Counted from the stretch's first letter, positions 1 through 14,100 are shown. The stretch: 64,000 nucleotides of DNA from Rugalucina vietnamica (GCA_964017185.1 OZ024875.1:45649986-45713985); one strand, 5' to 3'. Notes: generated by a model not told the origin, from the sequence alone. A program made the numbers and translations.

Positions 1-92
1 AAGCTTCTAGCTCTTTTCTGTGACTGTACAGGCCGGTTTGTGTCGGACCTGGTCGGAAACCCCGAAGACCGGTTTTCTTGCGTCGCGGCTCA
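1..92 (-). mobile_element. MITE-A copy, cut by window edge
   Basis: Right-hand part of a MITE-A element (family described at 1439). It holds the conserved GGTTTGTGTCGGACCTG block and ends GCGGCTCA. The hairpin half lies outside the window. Confidence 0.75.
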
Positions 93-126
93 TATGATGA
101 ATGGACTTGCCAATCGCTTATATTTT

Positions 127-345
127 TGAGAGCCCACTTTCATTTTTAGAGGCATCAGGAGTGATTTTAAATCTTTTTTTTATTTTTTTTTTTTATTTTT
201 ATTATTAAATTTCTTAATGCAAACAGAATAGCCCCAGATGCTACGCCATGCTCTGCGGTGTCACATCTTAGGCTATACTGTTTGCTATTGTCCAATAAAA
301 AGGACGCCAGGTTTAAACGAGTTAAGGTGTGCATGATTAGGGCAT
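127..345. repeat. Degenerate hairpin repeat, CAAACAGAATAGCCCCAGAT family
   Basis: Contains GCAAACAGAATAGCCCCAG followed by an imperfect inverted copy ending CTGTTTGC. The flanks (GGCATCAGGAGTGATTTTAA and an A/T run) match the better-kept copy at 39670-39850 in the opposite orientation. Non-coding interspersed repeat. Confidence 0.55.
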
Positions 346-1023
346 ATACATAAATTGGTATCGATTGCATGCCATATGAGCATATATGTTGAGAATCTCT
401 CTGATTTATGTACAGGGTGGAAGAATTATCATAATTATCTTGCCTTTGTGAGTGTTTGAATAGTCTGAAACATTATGAATGTTTGTAATGACATTTGAAA
501 AGCTCATACAATTACAGAAAGCATATTTGTTTTCTTGCAAAGGGAGGTAATTTAGATGCTGAATTTCACATACATGTAGATCGGTTTATAGTGGTGGGGG
601 GGGGGGGGGGGGAATTTATCTTACATAATCTTTACATGCATGATTCTTGCATGATAGTACAATTGTTAAATAATACATTATTAAGTAAAATTGCACAAGG
701 AAATATGTCACAAAATGAAAATATTTTGAAAGATTTTTCTTCCTTTCATTATCTCAACTTGTAGAAATTTAGGATATGTGAGATGAACAGATGAATGTCC
801 ATAAAGAAACTCTGCATTTTGCATGATGACACCGATCATGTCTTGCTTCAAATACCTCTTCTCCCTAAGAAGTTAAAATCAAGCAATGACCAGGGACCGC
901 CACAATCAGAATTTAAGCCCCTTTACCAAAGACTGAGTTGTAAATTTCAAGACAAGTAGCCAAATTCTGAATCTGGTTGGACACCCTCATTCAGGTTTTT
1001 CATGCTGTAGCTCAATTATCATG
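346..1023. other. Intergenic, no gene seen
   Basis: AT-rich sequence with a poly-G run at about 596-612. The ORFs here have no protein-like composition. Confidence 0.4.
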
Positions 1024-1260
1024 TGAGCCCCGACACGAGAAAATCGGTCTTAGGGGTTTCCGACCAGGTCTGACACAAATTGACCTGTACAGTCATAGAA
1101 GCAGGCTCGAAGCTTGAAATTTTGTATTTAAGAAGAAGAGAAATTGCACTATCAGTGTAGCGAAAACAAAGACGCTAATCAGCTTCGCGGTTACTGCGAA
1201 GCTGATCTGCGCCTTTGTTTTCGCATAGGCCAAAATCCGGTTTTCTCATGACGCGGCCCA
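1024..1260 (+). mobile_element. MITE-A copy
   Basis: Full-length copy with terminal TGAGCC and a mutated GCGGCCCA end. The central hairpin is around CAGCTTCGCGGTTACTGCGA. The flanking dinucleotide TG is present on both sides. Confidence 0.85.
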
Positions 1261-1438
1261 TGTATTCATTGACTTTTGAAGAATTGTTCAAAATAAAGGT
1301 ATGTACATTGCGTGTATTGTAATGTGTGTGTGTAAATTTCGCAAAGGCTCATATTTTTTTTGAAATATTAGCTAAATGATATAGATTGTTTGCTTACCGC
1401 AAATAGAGATGACAAAATAGGAATCAATGTGTATCAAG

Positions 1439-1674
1439 TGAGCCGCCTCGTGGGAAAACCAACAATGTGGTTTCCGAACAGGTTCGACACAAACCGAGCT
1501 GTACAAGCACAGAAGAGAGCTAGAATCTTGAAATTTCGGATTTAAGTAGAAGAGGAATTGTACTATCCGAGGAGCGAAAACAAAGGCGCTGATCAGCTTC
1601 GCGGTTACCGCGAAGCTGATCTGCGCCTTTGTTTTCGCCTATGCAGAATGTTGGTTTTCCCATGGGGCGGCTCA
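1439..1674 (+). mobile_element. MITE-A reference copy
   Basis: Best template for the commonest repeat here. Layout: terminal TGAGCCGCCTCGTGGGAAAA, a spacer of about 110 bp with GGTTTCCGAACAGG and AGAAGAGGAATTGTACTATC, a roughly 66-bp near-perfect palindrome (GCGAAAACAAAGGCGC arms around GCTTCGCGGTTACCGCGAAG), then a short tail ending GCGGCTCA. The ends are inverted repeats of about 25 bp. AG flanks both sides, consistent with a 2-bp target duplication. There is no coding capacity, so it is non-autonomous. Confidence 0.9.
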
Positions 1675-2029
1675 AGTGTCGGAACATTGTGGACTTTATA
1701 GTAAAAATTGTGTCTCCTTTATAGCTTGGATTGATATAGGATTTTTTTCGAAACTTGCAAAAATGATTATATAGCAAAATGAATAAAAGACATTATCTTA
1801 AAAAACTTGTGTTAAATTTGATAGGCGTAAAATTGTCTCTTTCTTGTTCTGTGGGCATGTATATATGGTTAGTGAATTTCTATTGAATTTTTTAAATTAT
1901 ATCCCATCATGTGTAAAGGGTCTTTGTGCAAAAGTTCAACAAAATCCAATAGATCTGTGGAATCGCTTTAAAAATCTTGACAAGTCATACACACAATTAA
2001 CTGACTAGTATTTTTTATGAAAAAAAAAA

Positions 2030-2520
2030 AAAAAATGCCAGTTAAGATCATTTTTGCTCCTCAGAACCCCCCCCCCCCTTAAATACAACCTGAATATTCA
2101 CACCTCCCTTCAGCCTTAACCCATTTGTTCTCAAGTTTTGTCAAATGAGCCAATTCATTGATTTCCAAATATAGAGGAATCTGTAAGGTCTATCTCTTTC
2201 TATTTTGCCTCATTTTCTTTTGGAAACACTGCACAACTTCCGTTGCAAACACTGATCAGATGCTACATTCTCCAATATGTATCTGATCTGAATATAACAC
2301 TCTTTGTACGGATAGTATTATTGAAAAGAAAACTATAGCGTGCCCTGCTAAAATTGGTTATTAAGGAACATTTTCGCTGTGCCAGGCCTCAACAATTTTT
2401 TCAGTGACTAATGACAGTCTTGTTTAAGCCTGATATAGGTGAAATTATTGAATATCTATATTCCGCTCCAAGAGTTTTTCTCTGCTTTCATTGAAATCTA
2501 GAAGGCTGTAGGGAGAGCAT
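2030..2520. other. Intergenic, no gene seen
   Basis: AT-rich sequence with A and C homopolymer runs near 2020-2080. No coding signal on either strand. Confidence 0.4.
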
Positions 2521-2859
2521 GTAGGATATTATTGCGGAACGGAGGCCCAGGACCTGCACAGGTAAGATTGTATTAATTAATAGTTTTAGTTTTATTTTTA
2601 CCAAATTTTTGCAGCATATTTTTGAAGGAAAATAATAACGTAGATAATATTGATGGAATTCATTTTTTCTGATAATTGTGCTTTTTTGACTGAATGATTT
2701 ATTGCTATGTGACAAAAATGTGAAGTAATTTAAAAAAAATAATTGGAAAAAAGGATTTGGGCAGAAAAAATTGATGGTCTTGGTGAGTTGGATCATAAGT
2801 GTTAAAAGATAGCATAGCTGAGGACTGACTGCAATATGAATGGAGAAGAGAGAATGCAA

Positions 2860-3195
2860 GAGTGATGTTGCACTTCCAAGGAGTGACAGTAAAAAAAAAA
2901 TGGAAAGGACAACAACAACAACAACAACATGAGAGAAATTCAGAGAACCATTTGGGTAAACAGAATCTGCAAGGATGCATAATTAACAGGGAGGCTGCCC
3001 TTCAAAGGAAGTAGAGAACAAAATCAGGGAAAGGACAAGAAGAAGATATTATACGAGAACCATAGCAGGATAGAGAATCTGCAAGATAGCCAAGTCACTA
3101 GTGGGCATTAATGAGGCTGTCCTTCAAAGGAGGTACAGAAAGAAACAGGAGGAAACATTGAAAGGACAACAACAACAACAACAACAACAAGATTA
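2860..3195 (+). repeat. Two tandem copies of a repeat with ACA microsatellites
   Basis: The block GAATCTGCAAG...GAGGCTG(C/T)CCTTCAAAGGA followed by a GGACAACAACAAC tract occurs twice about 210 bp apart. The (ACA)n tracts are near 2910-2928 and 3168-3190. Confidence 0.6.
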
Positions 3196-3320
3196 TGAAG
3201 AGAACCTTCAGGTGCCTGGCTTCTTGTGGTGCTTAGAGTGATGATGCTATAATATAATCTAGCACCATGTGAAATCAGTGCCCCTGGATGGTTTTATACT
3301 GCTGGCACTGAAAGGATCTT
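3196..3320 (+). repeat. Short interspersed repeat, CTAGCACCAT family
   Basis: Shares TGGTGC(A/T)TAGAGT, CTAGCACCAT(G/T)TGAAATCAGT and AAAGGATC with 7360-7490. Nature not recognised. Confidence 0.45.
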
Positions 3321-3325
3321 CTTCA

Positions 3326-3592
3326 CATCACGAAAACTTGCCCATGCAATAAACAGAGATTTTTTGAGCTTTAAAAATGGAAAATTTTCGATATTTTTTT
3401 TTTATTTTAGCTCAAAACATAGATTGTGGGTACACGTTAGAACCGCCTCGCCGAGGCGGTTCTAACGAGTACCCACAATCTATGTTTTGGAGCAAAAATA
3501 AGAAAAATAGGTATACCCCTGCATACCCCAGTTTTGCTATATAAAAGTGGGGTTCAAGGGGGTATACATTACACGGACATGTTTTCCTGATG
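3326..3592 (+). mobile_element. MITE-B reference copy
   Basis: Layout: terminal CATCACGAAAACTTGCCC, an A/T-rich stem arm, a central near-perfect palindrome (ACATAGATTGTGGGTAC arms around TTAGAACCGCCTCG / CGAGGCGGTTCTAA), then TATACCCCTGCATACCCC, ATATAAAAGTGGGG and terminal CATGTTTTCCTGATG. The ends are imperfect inverted repeats. No coding capacity. Confidence 0.85.
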
Positions 3593-5089
3593 ATTAATTT
3601 ACCTGTACTTTAGACAATCAATTTTCCAACAGGTCAAACCCCAAATTGAAACTTTCAGATTTAGAAAATCCATGGTTGTCTAGATGGCAATTGATGCAAC
3701 TCTTTCATCATCAAGCAATATACACATATGTGGAGTATACCAACCAGAATTAAAATTGCTCTTTTGCGACAGTTGGAGAATTTTTAGACAAAACATTTAT
3801 TTTTGTTATATTCACTTAGTCTGAAGACCTACACTTAGCCTAGATGGAGGATACTTAGGCATATTTTTATGCTATGAAGAAATTAAACAACCATTTCCTC
3901 AATTTAACAATGGGTTGGATAATGCAAAAGTAAAAAATAACAACCACCATAATCTATTTCTTTTTCAAGATTTATTTATTACACAGCCTCACTCTAGTGT
4001 CTCATATATGTATTATTGCATGTCACTATATCAGTTGGTTTCAAGGTAATTTTCTTCGTTTTAATCATGTTTCCTGCTTTATTGACATATTGTCAGGATT
4101 CATATTACAATTAATACAAATAAAATGTAACTTATATAGTATGACAGTCAAACATAGGGGATTTCTTATTGTGAGTTGTGTATATTATCAAGGGAAAACC
4201 GACCTTGAGTCTGTCTCAAAAGGTCTTGCATAAAAGCTACATGCATAATTATGGCAGCTAATTGGCAGCTGCAATGAATATTTGGTCATCTGAGGCTCGA
4301 GATCTGAAATGACAGTAGATTGAGCACTTAAATTTGTTGGGAAGGTTTACTGCTCTTTGCTGGAAATAAACTGCACGACATTGGAAAATCCAGCCAGGGT
4401 CATGTTTTAAATTGAACAGCAGTCTTTCTGGACCTATAGATGCTTTGATTTAAAACACAACATGGCTGTAAGACTTATAAAAGGAAGGGACTTTTGGCAA
4501 AGCTTAAAAAATACTCATTTGTGAATCTCCTAACATTGCTGGGCTTGTACTGGGTTTTTGCATATGATGAGAAAGTACTGGTGTACCTATACTAGAAACA
4601 TAAAAATATTTTTTCTCTATATTTAAAATTCAACATTATTTTGTATGAGTTTATTATGCTAGAAAGTCATGCTGTAATGGTCTTGTGCAGTTTTAATCCT
4701 AGTATTCTTTTGTACATTATGTCGGTAAAGGCATTCAGGAGTGAATTGTTTTTATTTGAACTTAGTCTTTTCTCAAAGCTTATTATTCTCATGTATACAT
4801 AGCACCAAAGGTTAGATACAACTTTCTTCAAAAATCTTGAATATTTTGTTAATTTGAAAACTGATTAAGATATAAAAAAAATTCTGAGAACATATCAGAT
4901 GACCTCTAAAAATAGCCATCAGTATTTTCAAACAAAGCAGAAAGGCATGCACATATTTAATATTTTCTATTTTTGTGCAATTGATGCTTAACTTTTTACA
5001 GCATGTTTAGTAGTAATTCTTTTTAAAACCATTTTTAGATGTCACAAGATAACTACAATTTAGATTTTTATCATTAAAAACAAGGCTAA
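3593..5089. other. Upstream region of the large plus-strand gene
   Basis: AT-rich sequence immediately upstream of the proposed first coding exon. I see no convincing core promoter, extra exon or recognised repeat. A 5' UTR or promoter could lie here but cannot be pinned down. Confidence 0.35.
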
Positions 5090-5185
5090 ATGCGAACAAA
5101 GATAGCTTACAAACCTAGTGCACAGTTAGTGCCCTTTTTCGAAGATTTGAGCGGAAGAAATGGTCTGCAAGTAATGAAGGAGGAG
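5090..5185 (+). CDS. Exon 1 (coding start), unrecognised gene
   Basis: Reads MRTKIAYKPSAQ, then PFFEDLSGRNGL and ends MKEE at a GTTAGT donor, phase 0. An in-frame TAA directly precedes the ATG (5087-5089), so this ATG is the first possible start. The phase fits exon 2 and the charge pattern continues across the junction. The 16.6-kb first intron and lack of other evidence keep confidence moderate. Confidence 0.5.
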
Positions 5186-8100
5186 GTTAGTCAAATAATT
5201 GTTATAGTCTTTTATTTAAGGCTCATAGCACTGGAACGCTTGTTATGAAAACACACCCACACAATACAAAGATCTTTCATTTTTAAGCTGTAAAAATTGA
5301 AAATTTTGGGATGACAATTTTCCATATTTTATTTTGTTTATTTTTTTTCTCAAAACGTAGATCATTTTTTTTTTTCAAAACATAGATCGTGGGTATACTT
5401 TGGAACTGCCTCATTGAAAGTTTTTAATTAGGTCAGGCACAAACCCATGTCATTCCTGATTGTTAAACTTTATAGCTATGTATAGATGTTGATCAGCCTG
5501 AATTATTTCTATTTTCCATACATGCAAAAAAACATTACAAAAACTTGCCTGTGCAATATAAAGTGATTTTTCTTTCAAGAGCAAAAATTGAAAATTTCAT
5601 CGGAAAAGTTTGATATGTTTAACATTTTTGGTCAAATCATTGATTGTGGGTACATGTTAGAACTGCCTCGGTGAGTTTGTCTATATAAAAGTGGGGTTTA
5701 AGGGGGTATACATTTCAGGGGCATGTATTCCTGATAAGATTTTTTCTTGATATGGTTCATATGAAAAGTTCACTATCATGAGAAGATTTTTTTCAGACTT
5801 TCCTTGTTAAAAATTATGATATTAATCATAAACAAACTATGGGCTAAAGAAATTTTGATATTCAATGCCATCTTCGGGAATTTAATGCTCTTGTCCTGCC
5901 TGGCCAATTAAATTGTCAAATAAAATTATTGAACCAGTCAAAATTGAGCTACAGTCATGAGAAAACCTCACGATTTTCAAGCAGGTATGAGCCCAAAGAT
6001 TCTGACTATGAGCCACAGAAGCAGGCTAAAATTGTAGTTAATCCAGAAAGATCGCATTATCATAAAGGTTTTGAAAAACAATGCACATAATTAAATGTTG
6101 CCAGGTCTGGAACAAGCTTTCAGACAAAGTGTAGGTGCCATAATTGCAGACTGGTTACCTGCTTTTTTTTTTCGCCTCAGACTCACAGGGACAAATTATC
6201 AGTAACTATAAAAATTCATGTTCTCCCTGATTATTTAGTCAGAGTGAACATTAGTCACCACAAGACATGCATTTCCTAGTGCTAGCCTTATAATGCTGAG
6301 CACCAAGCAAGTAAGCCACTGGTACCATGCATTTTTAACGTCTTTGGTATGACGCAGCCTGGGATCGAACCCACAACCTCCTGCTCCTGAAGAGGACACT
6401 CTAGCAATTGTGCTTATAGGACCAATTAACTAGATGCTGACATGAATCAGAAAACAGTCCATCTTTGGTTGGTTGGCAAGTAATTTACAATGGTTGCCAG
6501 GTTGGCAACATAGAAACTAACTGCATTCGACCAAAGTATATGGAATTATCCATCAGTTTCATCTGACAGGTTTTCTCTTGGGGAAGCTCAATATTGATTC
6601 CACTGCGTATTGGTTCAGCTACCAGCGACGAACCTGGCTTGTTAAACTAAATATAACTCGCGATCGGTACCGCTGATGCTATATCCGATATCTCATAATT
6701 TGAGTTTAGCGCATCGGGGTCGAAAAACAGAATTTGGCAGTCTTTCTGACCTGAATTAAGTGTTTCCAAAGAAGATAGACAAATACAATATTGTAGCATT
6801 CAGTTCTGCTGTCCCAGATACACATTGTGACGGAAATAATAGATACATGTATAAGTCACTACATCTTTTGAGAGTGATGTGAGGTAAGTGATAATTCTTA
6901 TTAGCTAATATTAATTGAGTGAATATCCTCTGCTAGGGTGTTAATAAATTCACATTCTTTCTCTTGAACTTTTTATTGCAAAAAAAAAAACAACAAAAAA
7001 AAAAACGTCACTTGACAGAATTTTCAAGATCATGGTGCCACATGGGAATGCTTTTTTAATCCAATCTTTTTTTAAGTCCATCAAATTCTACTAGAAGATA
7101 ACTCTGAAAGTTTTAAGACAAATTGAAGGTTACGTGCAAGACATAATCATGCATGGTATACACACAACTGACATGGAGAAAATAAGCTAAGAACTACATT
7201 GTGCCTAAAGAGATATATAGCCCTTCCACCTGACTTATGGACGAAAGCTGTATATGTATACACATGTTAAATATTCCAGGAAGTTTGTTTCAAAACAGGA
7301 TTCAAAATTGCTTCCTGTAAGCCAAGATGTGGAGGTCACCGTTTCTACTTCCCAGGAACTTTACAAGACAGAATTCCTGGTTTTCTATGGTGCATAGAGT
7401 CATGTTTTAATTCTAGCACCATTTGAAATCAGTTTTTCTCCTTGTATGGTCAACAACAGCACCAGACGGAGGTAAAAGGATCCAGGATGGCTTAGACAGT
7501 CTCTGATAGTGGATAAACATTCAAAAGATGTGCCTTCGCTTGAGAAATTTCTGACTATTTCCGACACAATCTGGCCTGTACAACGAAGAAGCAGGCTAGA
7601 AGCTTGAAATTTTGGATTTAAGAAGAAGAGGAATTTACTATCTGTGTAGCGAAAAAAAAAGACACTGATCAGCTGTGCAGTTACTGCACAGCTGATCCGC
7701 GTCTTTCTTTTCGCATGTGTAAATATTCGGTTTACTCGCCACACTGCTCATAGTGGATAGACATTGAAAAGATGTAAATGGAAATGACAGCTTTACATTT
7801 TCTGGCATTAAGAGACATAGATGTAATACAGGAGCTACGTTATTAGGAATTCTGTTTTCAGGTTTAATGACCAGATTTGGACACAAAGGTGGACATCAAT
7901 TTTGGCAGCTGGCTTGAAAGATTAGACTATAAGATTGAATTATCTGTGTTACAGTGAAAAACAAAGGCGCTGATCAACTTTGCAGTTGATCTGTTCCTAT
8001 GTTTTTGTGAGGTATGCAAATGAGGTCTTGCATAACATCACTCAATTGAGCCGCTGCACCAGCAACATGCTTAGGCAAAAACAAGGGCTCAGATCAGCCG

Positions 8101-11100
8101 TGCAGTGAATACTGTTTTCTCTCCATGGATAGTACAATGCCTCTTCTCTCTAAACCTGAAATTTCAAGCTTCTAGCTGTTTCCTGGGACTGTACAGGCCA
8201 CTTTGTGTCAGATCTGGTTGGAAACTGAAATGTTTTTTTTTCTCGTGTAAAGGCTCAGTTTTAAGTGGCTCCCTGGAAATTCCATAGACATATTTAGACG
8301 AGAAACTTTGATATACATTCTCTACTCACAGAAATCTGATTTGATCTTGGAAAAATATCCGGAGCAGATTTTCCTGTTGAGGGCATTAATTTCAGAATGG
8401 TTGATTAAGTTTAAGGTTCAGAAAGGCCATCAGGTTCAGAAAGGCCAATGATACTTTAGACACAGGCTTGTAAAACAATACAGACAAGTCTCTATCCATT
8501 ATACAGCATAAGTTTTAAGCCTTGTTGAAATATCAGCTATGCTGACTAAGTTGCCTCTGTGTTCCATTATCAGTTGTTACATGAGGGAACAAAATCAATT
8601 GATGTAGATTTGCAACTTATAAACAAATTGTACATAAAACAGCAGTCACACATTAGCGTATAAGTGAAACGCGCACCAGGCATGTTGAAAAATTGCAAAA
8701 TTCCACATAGGCCAGACACACGTCGGAGACACGTTCGAAACACATTACGAGTATGTTGTGTACGCTTGTACGTCCAGCGCGCGTCACTGTATGTCGCTAA
8801 AATTCATGGCGCCTTTCGTGTGCGTTTGGGATCAAAAAAATTTTCAACATGCTTAAAAATTTTCTAGAAGCTCGGCGTGTCCCGGGCGTGTGACTTATAC
8901 GTTTCGAATAAGTTCCACGCGCGCTACAGGCACGTTGAATATGCTTCGAACGCGTTTGGCACACGTTTGAGGCATGCCAGTGTACACTCCACGCGCGTTC
9001 CGATTTTATGAGATATTGCTTCAGTAGTGTGCCCCAAGCGTGTGTGAGGCGCTCCACTTCTGTGACAGGTTAGCATTGGTTGCCTCCTTTAAACCAATGT
9101 TGAACTGATTACAGATTTTGTAAGTTACTTGTAGATGCGTTATTTTGGTGTTAATTGTATTATTTTTGTTATGTTTTGTACTAGTAACAAAATTCTTCCA
9201 GCAAAAACATGAAATTGGATACAAAGTAAAAAATAATGTAGAAAAACAAACAATTTTCAACTTTGAGTCTCTAATTCTACAGTAGTTTCCCCTGATCTAT
9301 TTATAGACAATTTTGGATACTGCTGAAGTATTTTATGATTCTGATTACTTTAACAACTAGAATATTTTATAAGTTATGTCATAGATGCCAGAAAAGATCT
9401 AACATAAGTTATTATAACACATTTTTTTGTGTCTTCGTTGTTTTGCTGAATTTTCATTTTCACATGGAGAAGACAAACGGAATATCGATGGAAATATTCT
9501 GTCTAATTTAGACTTAATGACAAGATCCATGTTTACAGCTCAATTAAAAACAATTTCCATTTCAATATTTTCACCATATTTGTATCTATTCATCAGATTG
9601 CATGCCTAGCTTTTAGCGCTTCATTTCCATTATTGGTCAAGGCAGGGAACAACTGAAGTAGCAATTTTCTAATTGACAGATTGATTATAGCCATACGCTA
9701 TTTACAGACTCCGGGCCAAGCTACCAGAGCTTAATGGCTTTTAGAGGACATTTGTTTTGTTTGTTCTTTAAAGTACTTCACTAATTGTTCGCGATTTCAC
9801 GACTGGCCTGTTTGCGTAATTACAGCAATGATCAGTTTACAAATAACGTTACAAGTCTCAGCAGGTAGAGCTCGGAATCAATTAATAAAGCTTCCTATTG
9901 CTTTGACCTACCTGCCTTGTATCTAGCTGCTTGTGCCTCCTGGCAAAGCTTATACACTACTGACTGACGATCTGATTGCTGCTTATAACCTCTCAGGTCT
10001 GAGCCTGCCCAGGAAACAAGGTTCAAGTCAAACCATTCATATGTATATGCCTTTTGTGGCTTAGTTGGATGGTTATATTTGAAGCACTTGTTGGATGTTA
10101 TGACATCCTTATTTTGGGTAAAAGTGCCATAAAATGGAGGCAACATCCCAACATGACCTTAGCTGTTGACTGGGACGTTAAGCATCAATTCAAACAAACA
10201 AACTTACGTCTAATTCAGACTCCATGATCAGAGTTCAATACCCACAAATCAGATTATAATTAATTAAACAATACTTTAAAAAAACTGAAAATCCCATGGG
10301 ATCTTTCTCCTCGAAAAGAAAATTTTGAAAAAAATCCTACGGGAGAAATTCAACATTGAGATAAAGCTGTGAAAATTGTCTGGAAGATTTACTTTGATGA
10401 ATTAATCATAATTTTACTGTGAAATTATGACATTTATATTTGAAGAATTCTCCCACTGGAGAAAAATCCTTAAACAATTTTAAGGATTTTTCTCCCATGG
10501 GAGGCACGAAAAAATCCCGTGGGAGAAACAAACTCCCATGGGATTTTCAAAAATCCCGTGGGATTTTACCCCTTTGACCATAAATTGTGACAAAGTCTTA
10601 ATATATTTCTGGTTAAAACCATATAATAAATACTCATTAGGTCCTAATTCATCATATTAAAGTGATTTAAAGTCTCTAAAATGGCTAGAATTACAAGGTT
10701 GTTTTGTCAATTTCTGGTTTGGCAAAAAAAAACTGGTGGCTGTTATTGTCAGTTGAGATCCGGCCTTCTTATGAGCGGGCGCTCCACTATATTTGCAGTT
10801 GCATGCCTATTTGAAAAATAGTCATTGATCATTTTGACCCTCTTAGTACAGCATACATCTGGGGAGCCAAAAAGGGAGATTTTTGCATATGTGAAAACTA
10901 AGAGGCAGATCAGCAGTGTAGGAATTGCACAGCTGATCAGCACCTTTGTTTTTGCTTCTCAGTACAATCCCTCTTCTTCATATAAGAACTCCACATTATT
11001 TCAACTTAATTACTGTATATGATATTCTATACCTAATCCTATGCTTGTCATTGTCATAAAGCATTTTAGATTGACAGTGCATGTGCACTTAGATGAATGC

Positions 11101-14100
11101 AGAAATGAGACCTCTTGCTCCATTCGACAAATGATTGTGACAATTAAATATTGGTTGAACCATTTCTAGCTTGCAATTTAAATCTCTGGACCTGAATGTA
11201 ATAAGCTGTCAATAACAACTTTATACTATTGCTTATGCACCAGTCATTTGTACCCCCCCGCCCCACACACACACACATACACGAGGGAAATAGTGGGGAC
11301 TTTGACTTTTGGTCCAGCAAATCCCCGCTAAAAGCCCCACCCTGCGGTGACTGCTCGTTGGTAAAACCACTGCATTTTCCCGGGCAGCCCTTTTTGCCTT
11401 ATAAAGAAAACCCCAGGTATTTCCCCCACACTGCCATGGCAAAACTTTGGTCAAAGCCACGCTTATTTTCATGGCTATCCCCCAACTCCCGGTGACTGGT
11501 GCATTTGCTACATAAGTGAAATCTAATGCAGTAACTGTTGTTTGAATTGATTTTGTGCAATATGATTAAGTGTAATGTGATCCTAAAAAGATTCTGAGTA
11601 TTTTAGGAAGTTGAATGACAAAGCATTTTCCTAAATCTCAGGAGCAATCACCTGTTTTTAATGCTGATTTTAATGGTGGAAATATTAGTTGTGATATTAG
11701 AAAACCTGCCTGTGTCTGACGAGGTCTGAAGAAGTATGGTGATCTAGTGGTAGAGGGTGTGGTCCTGGGTTCATTCTCTTCCGGGGGCGCTTGTGTCGTG
11801 TCCATGAGCAAGATACATTAACTGTCCAGAGTACTTGTTTATTTTAACATACTCAGGAAATGGTGGCTCCTTACCAACATGATTGAGAAATTGTTGACTG
11901 GGATGTTAATATAATGTTATTTATCATGCTATTTCATATTGGACCAGTTACAGGTCCGAGCTCAGCTTATTGGACCGAGGACGATTGTACAAACAAACAG
12001 TCCAGTCTGTACAGTCACAGTTACTGACAAAGGCTAGAAGGTAGTTTTTGGGATTTAGGAAAAATTGTTGTACTGTTAAAAACACTGATCTGCTTTTTTG
12101 CAGTTACAGTTACTGCACAGCTGATCTGTGTCTTTGTTTTTTTGCGAGTGTAAAAAGCAGTCTCATAATGTACGTGGCTCAATTATTCCTGTTGCTTATT
12201 CTTTTCCACAATATGAATTATTAAATTCATTAATTTACAAATTCTATCAATTATGCAGCCGAGTAATTCCAGGGGTAGCCTAGTACATCAGATTAAATTC
12301 CAATTTGCAGAGCTACTTTTGCATGATCTAGAAGACTAGTTCTCTGTTCATTCCATTGATTTTATCTGCTATTTCTCAGGTAATATAAAGCAAACCATTC
12401 AAGCATGAAGAAAATCTATACAGCTAACAGCCTGGTAATGAGTTTTCTAGGAAACTTCAATGGTTTTACAATAGTTCTAGATTATGATCGATTTGTCAAT
12501 TCATTTCAGGAATCGAAACTGTCACATTTTATGACTGAGGTACTATGTTGGAATTGATAACAATATCAAAAGCATTCCTCCAAGAGCATTTAGTGGCCAA
12601 TGTTTATGATTGCCGTTTCTGTCAGTACATGTTTATTGATGAAATGAGTACAAAATACCCTTTCAACAAATGAATTTGACCAATTGATTTATAGACCTCA
12701 ACCAGTAGCAGTATATTCAGGTGAGCAGAGTTGTCCAATATTGACTTACAGTAGGTTACCATAATGTTGGCTGTATTAGTGTTTTATGTCCCATTCAACA
12801 GCTAAGTTCACATGGAGATGGGACCTTGGTTTCACTTAGGATCAAACTCAAGACCCCTGACAGGTTTTCAAGGTGAATGATTTTACCAGTATTCTACGGG
12901 CCTCTTTTGAATTATGGTTCAGCTAATATGTGACATCTTCATGATTTTTCACTGACACAAGCATCAGTTTCATTTGAGCCGCCTCATGAGAAAAACAACA
13001 ATTCGCATAGGCGAAAAGAAAAACGCAGCTCAGCTTCGCGGTAACCGCGAAGCTGATCAGTGCCTTTGTTTTCACTATACGGATAGTAAAATTCCTCTAC
13101 TTCCTAAATCCAAACTTCTAGCCTCTAGCTGTCTTCTGCACTTGTGCAGCTCGGTTTGTGTCCGACCTGTTGGGAAACCACATTGTTGGTTCTCTATTTC
13201 TTGAAATCTGGAAGATTTAAGATGATAATGCTTAATGTGAATTATTGGAGTTCTCTCTGAATAGATATCATCTATCAATTTTCTTTTTCTAGCTTTTTGC
13301 AAATAAGGTCTTATGTCGCAAACATATGAGCTGCACAAGTCGTCAGAAAATAGGCCTTTGGCTTGTCTGAAAACATAGTTGCAGATATTGGCAGCTTGAT
13401 CAGGAGCTGCTGTGTTATTGATAAGCCATCATGAAGCTCTTCTTGTACACAAAATTAAAGCAGTTCAAGCATCAGCCGTTACTTAGCCATAGGGAGCGCA
13501 GTAGTGTAGTGGTAGAGCGTCGGACGTTCGCGGTTGGATCCCCACAAGGGGCACCATGTTGTGTCCTTGAGCAAGACGCATTAACTCCCTACAGTGCTGG
13601 TTAAACCCGGGAAGCATTGGCTCCGTCCCGACATGACTAAAAAATTGTTGACTGGGCGTTTAACCTCATTAAAAACAAACAAAATTGTCTTTGGCTTTCA
13701 ACAGTCTGGTTTTAGTCAGATCAGATCTGAAATTCCACAGAAAGTTGTTTGATTGGCTGGTTAGTTGGTTGTAAATTGGTAGGTTCCTTGGTTGGCTTAT
13801 GTGTAACATCCCACTCAACAGCCTAGGACAACAGTTTAAAACCACATCAGAAAGACTGGTGATAATATAATATACATGAACACGGATAATAAACAGACCA
13901 ATCCACTGCATTAGGGAGATCTAGATCTTTGACACAAGGGTATGCATGCACACTATCACTCCAGTACTTCAGAATACCGCAAAAAAGGGTGATGTTTCAT
14001 GTTTCCATGCTTGACAGTGTTGGTGTATAGGATCTGAAGGTGTATGTCTGACATCTATATCAAGGTTTTAAGGCATTGAAACTCCAGAAACAGTGCTGTT

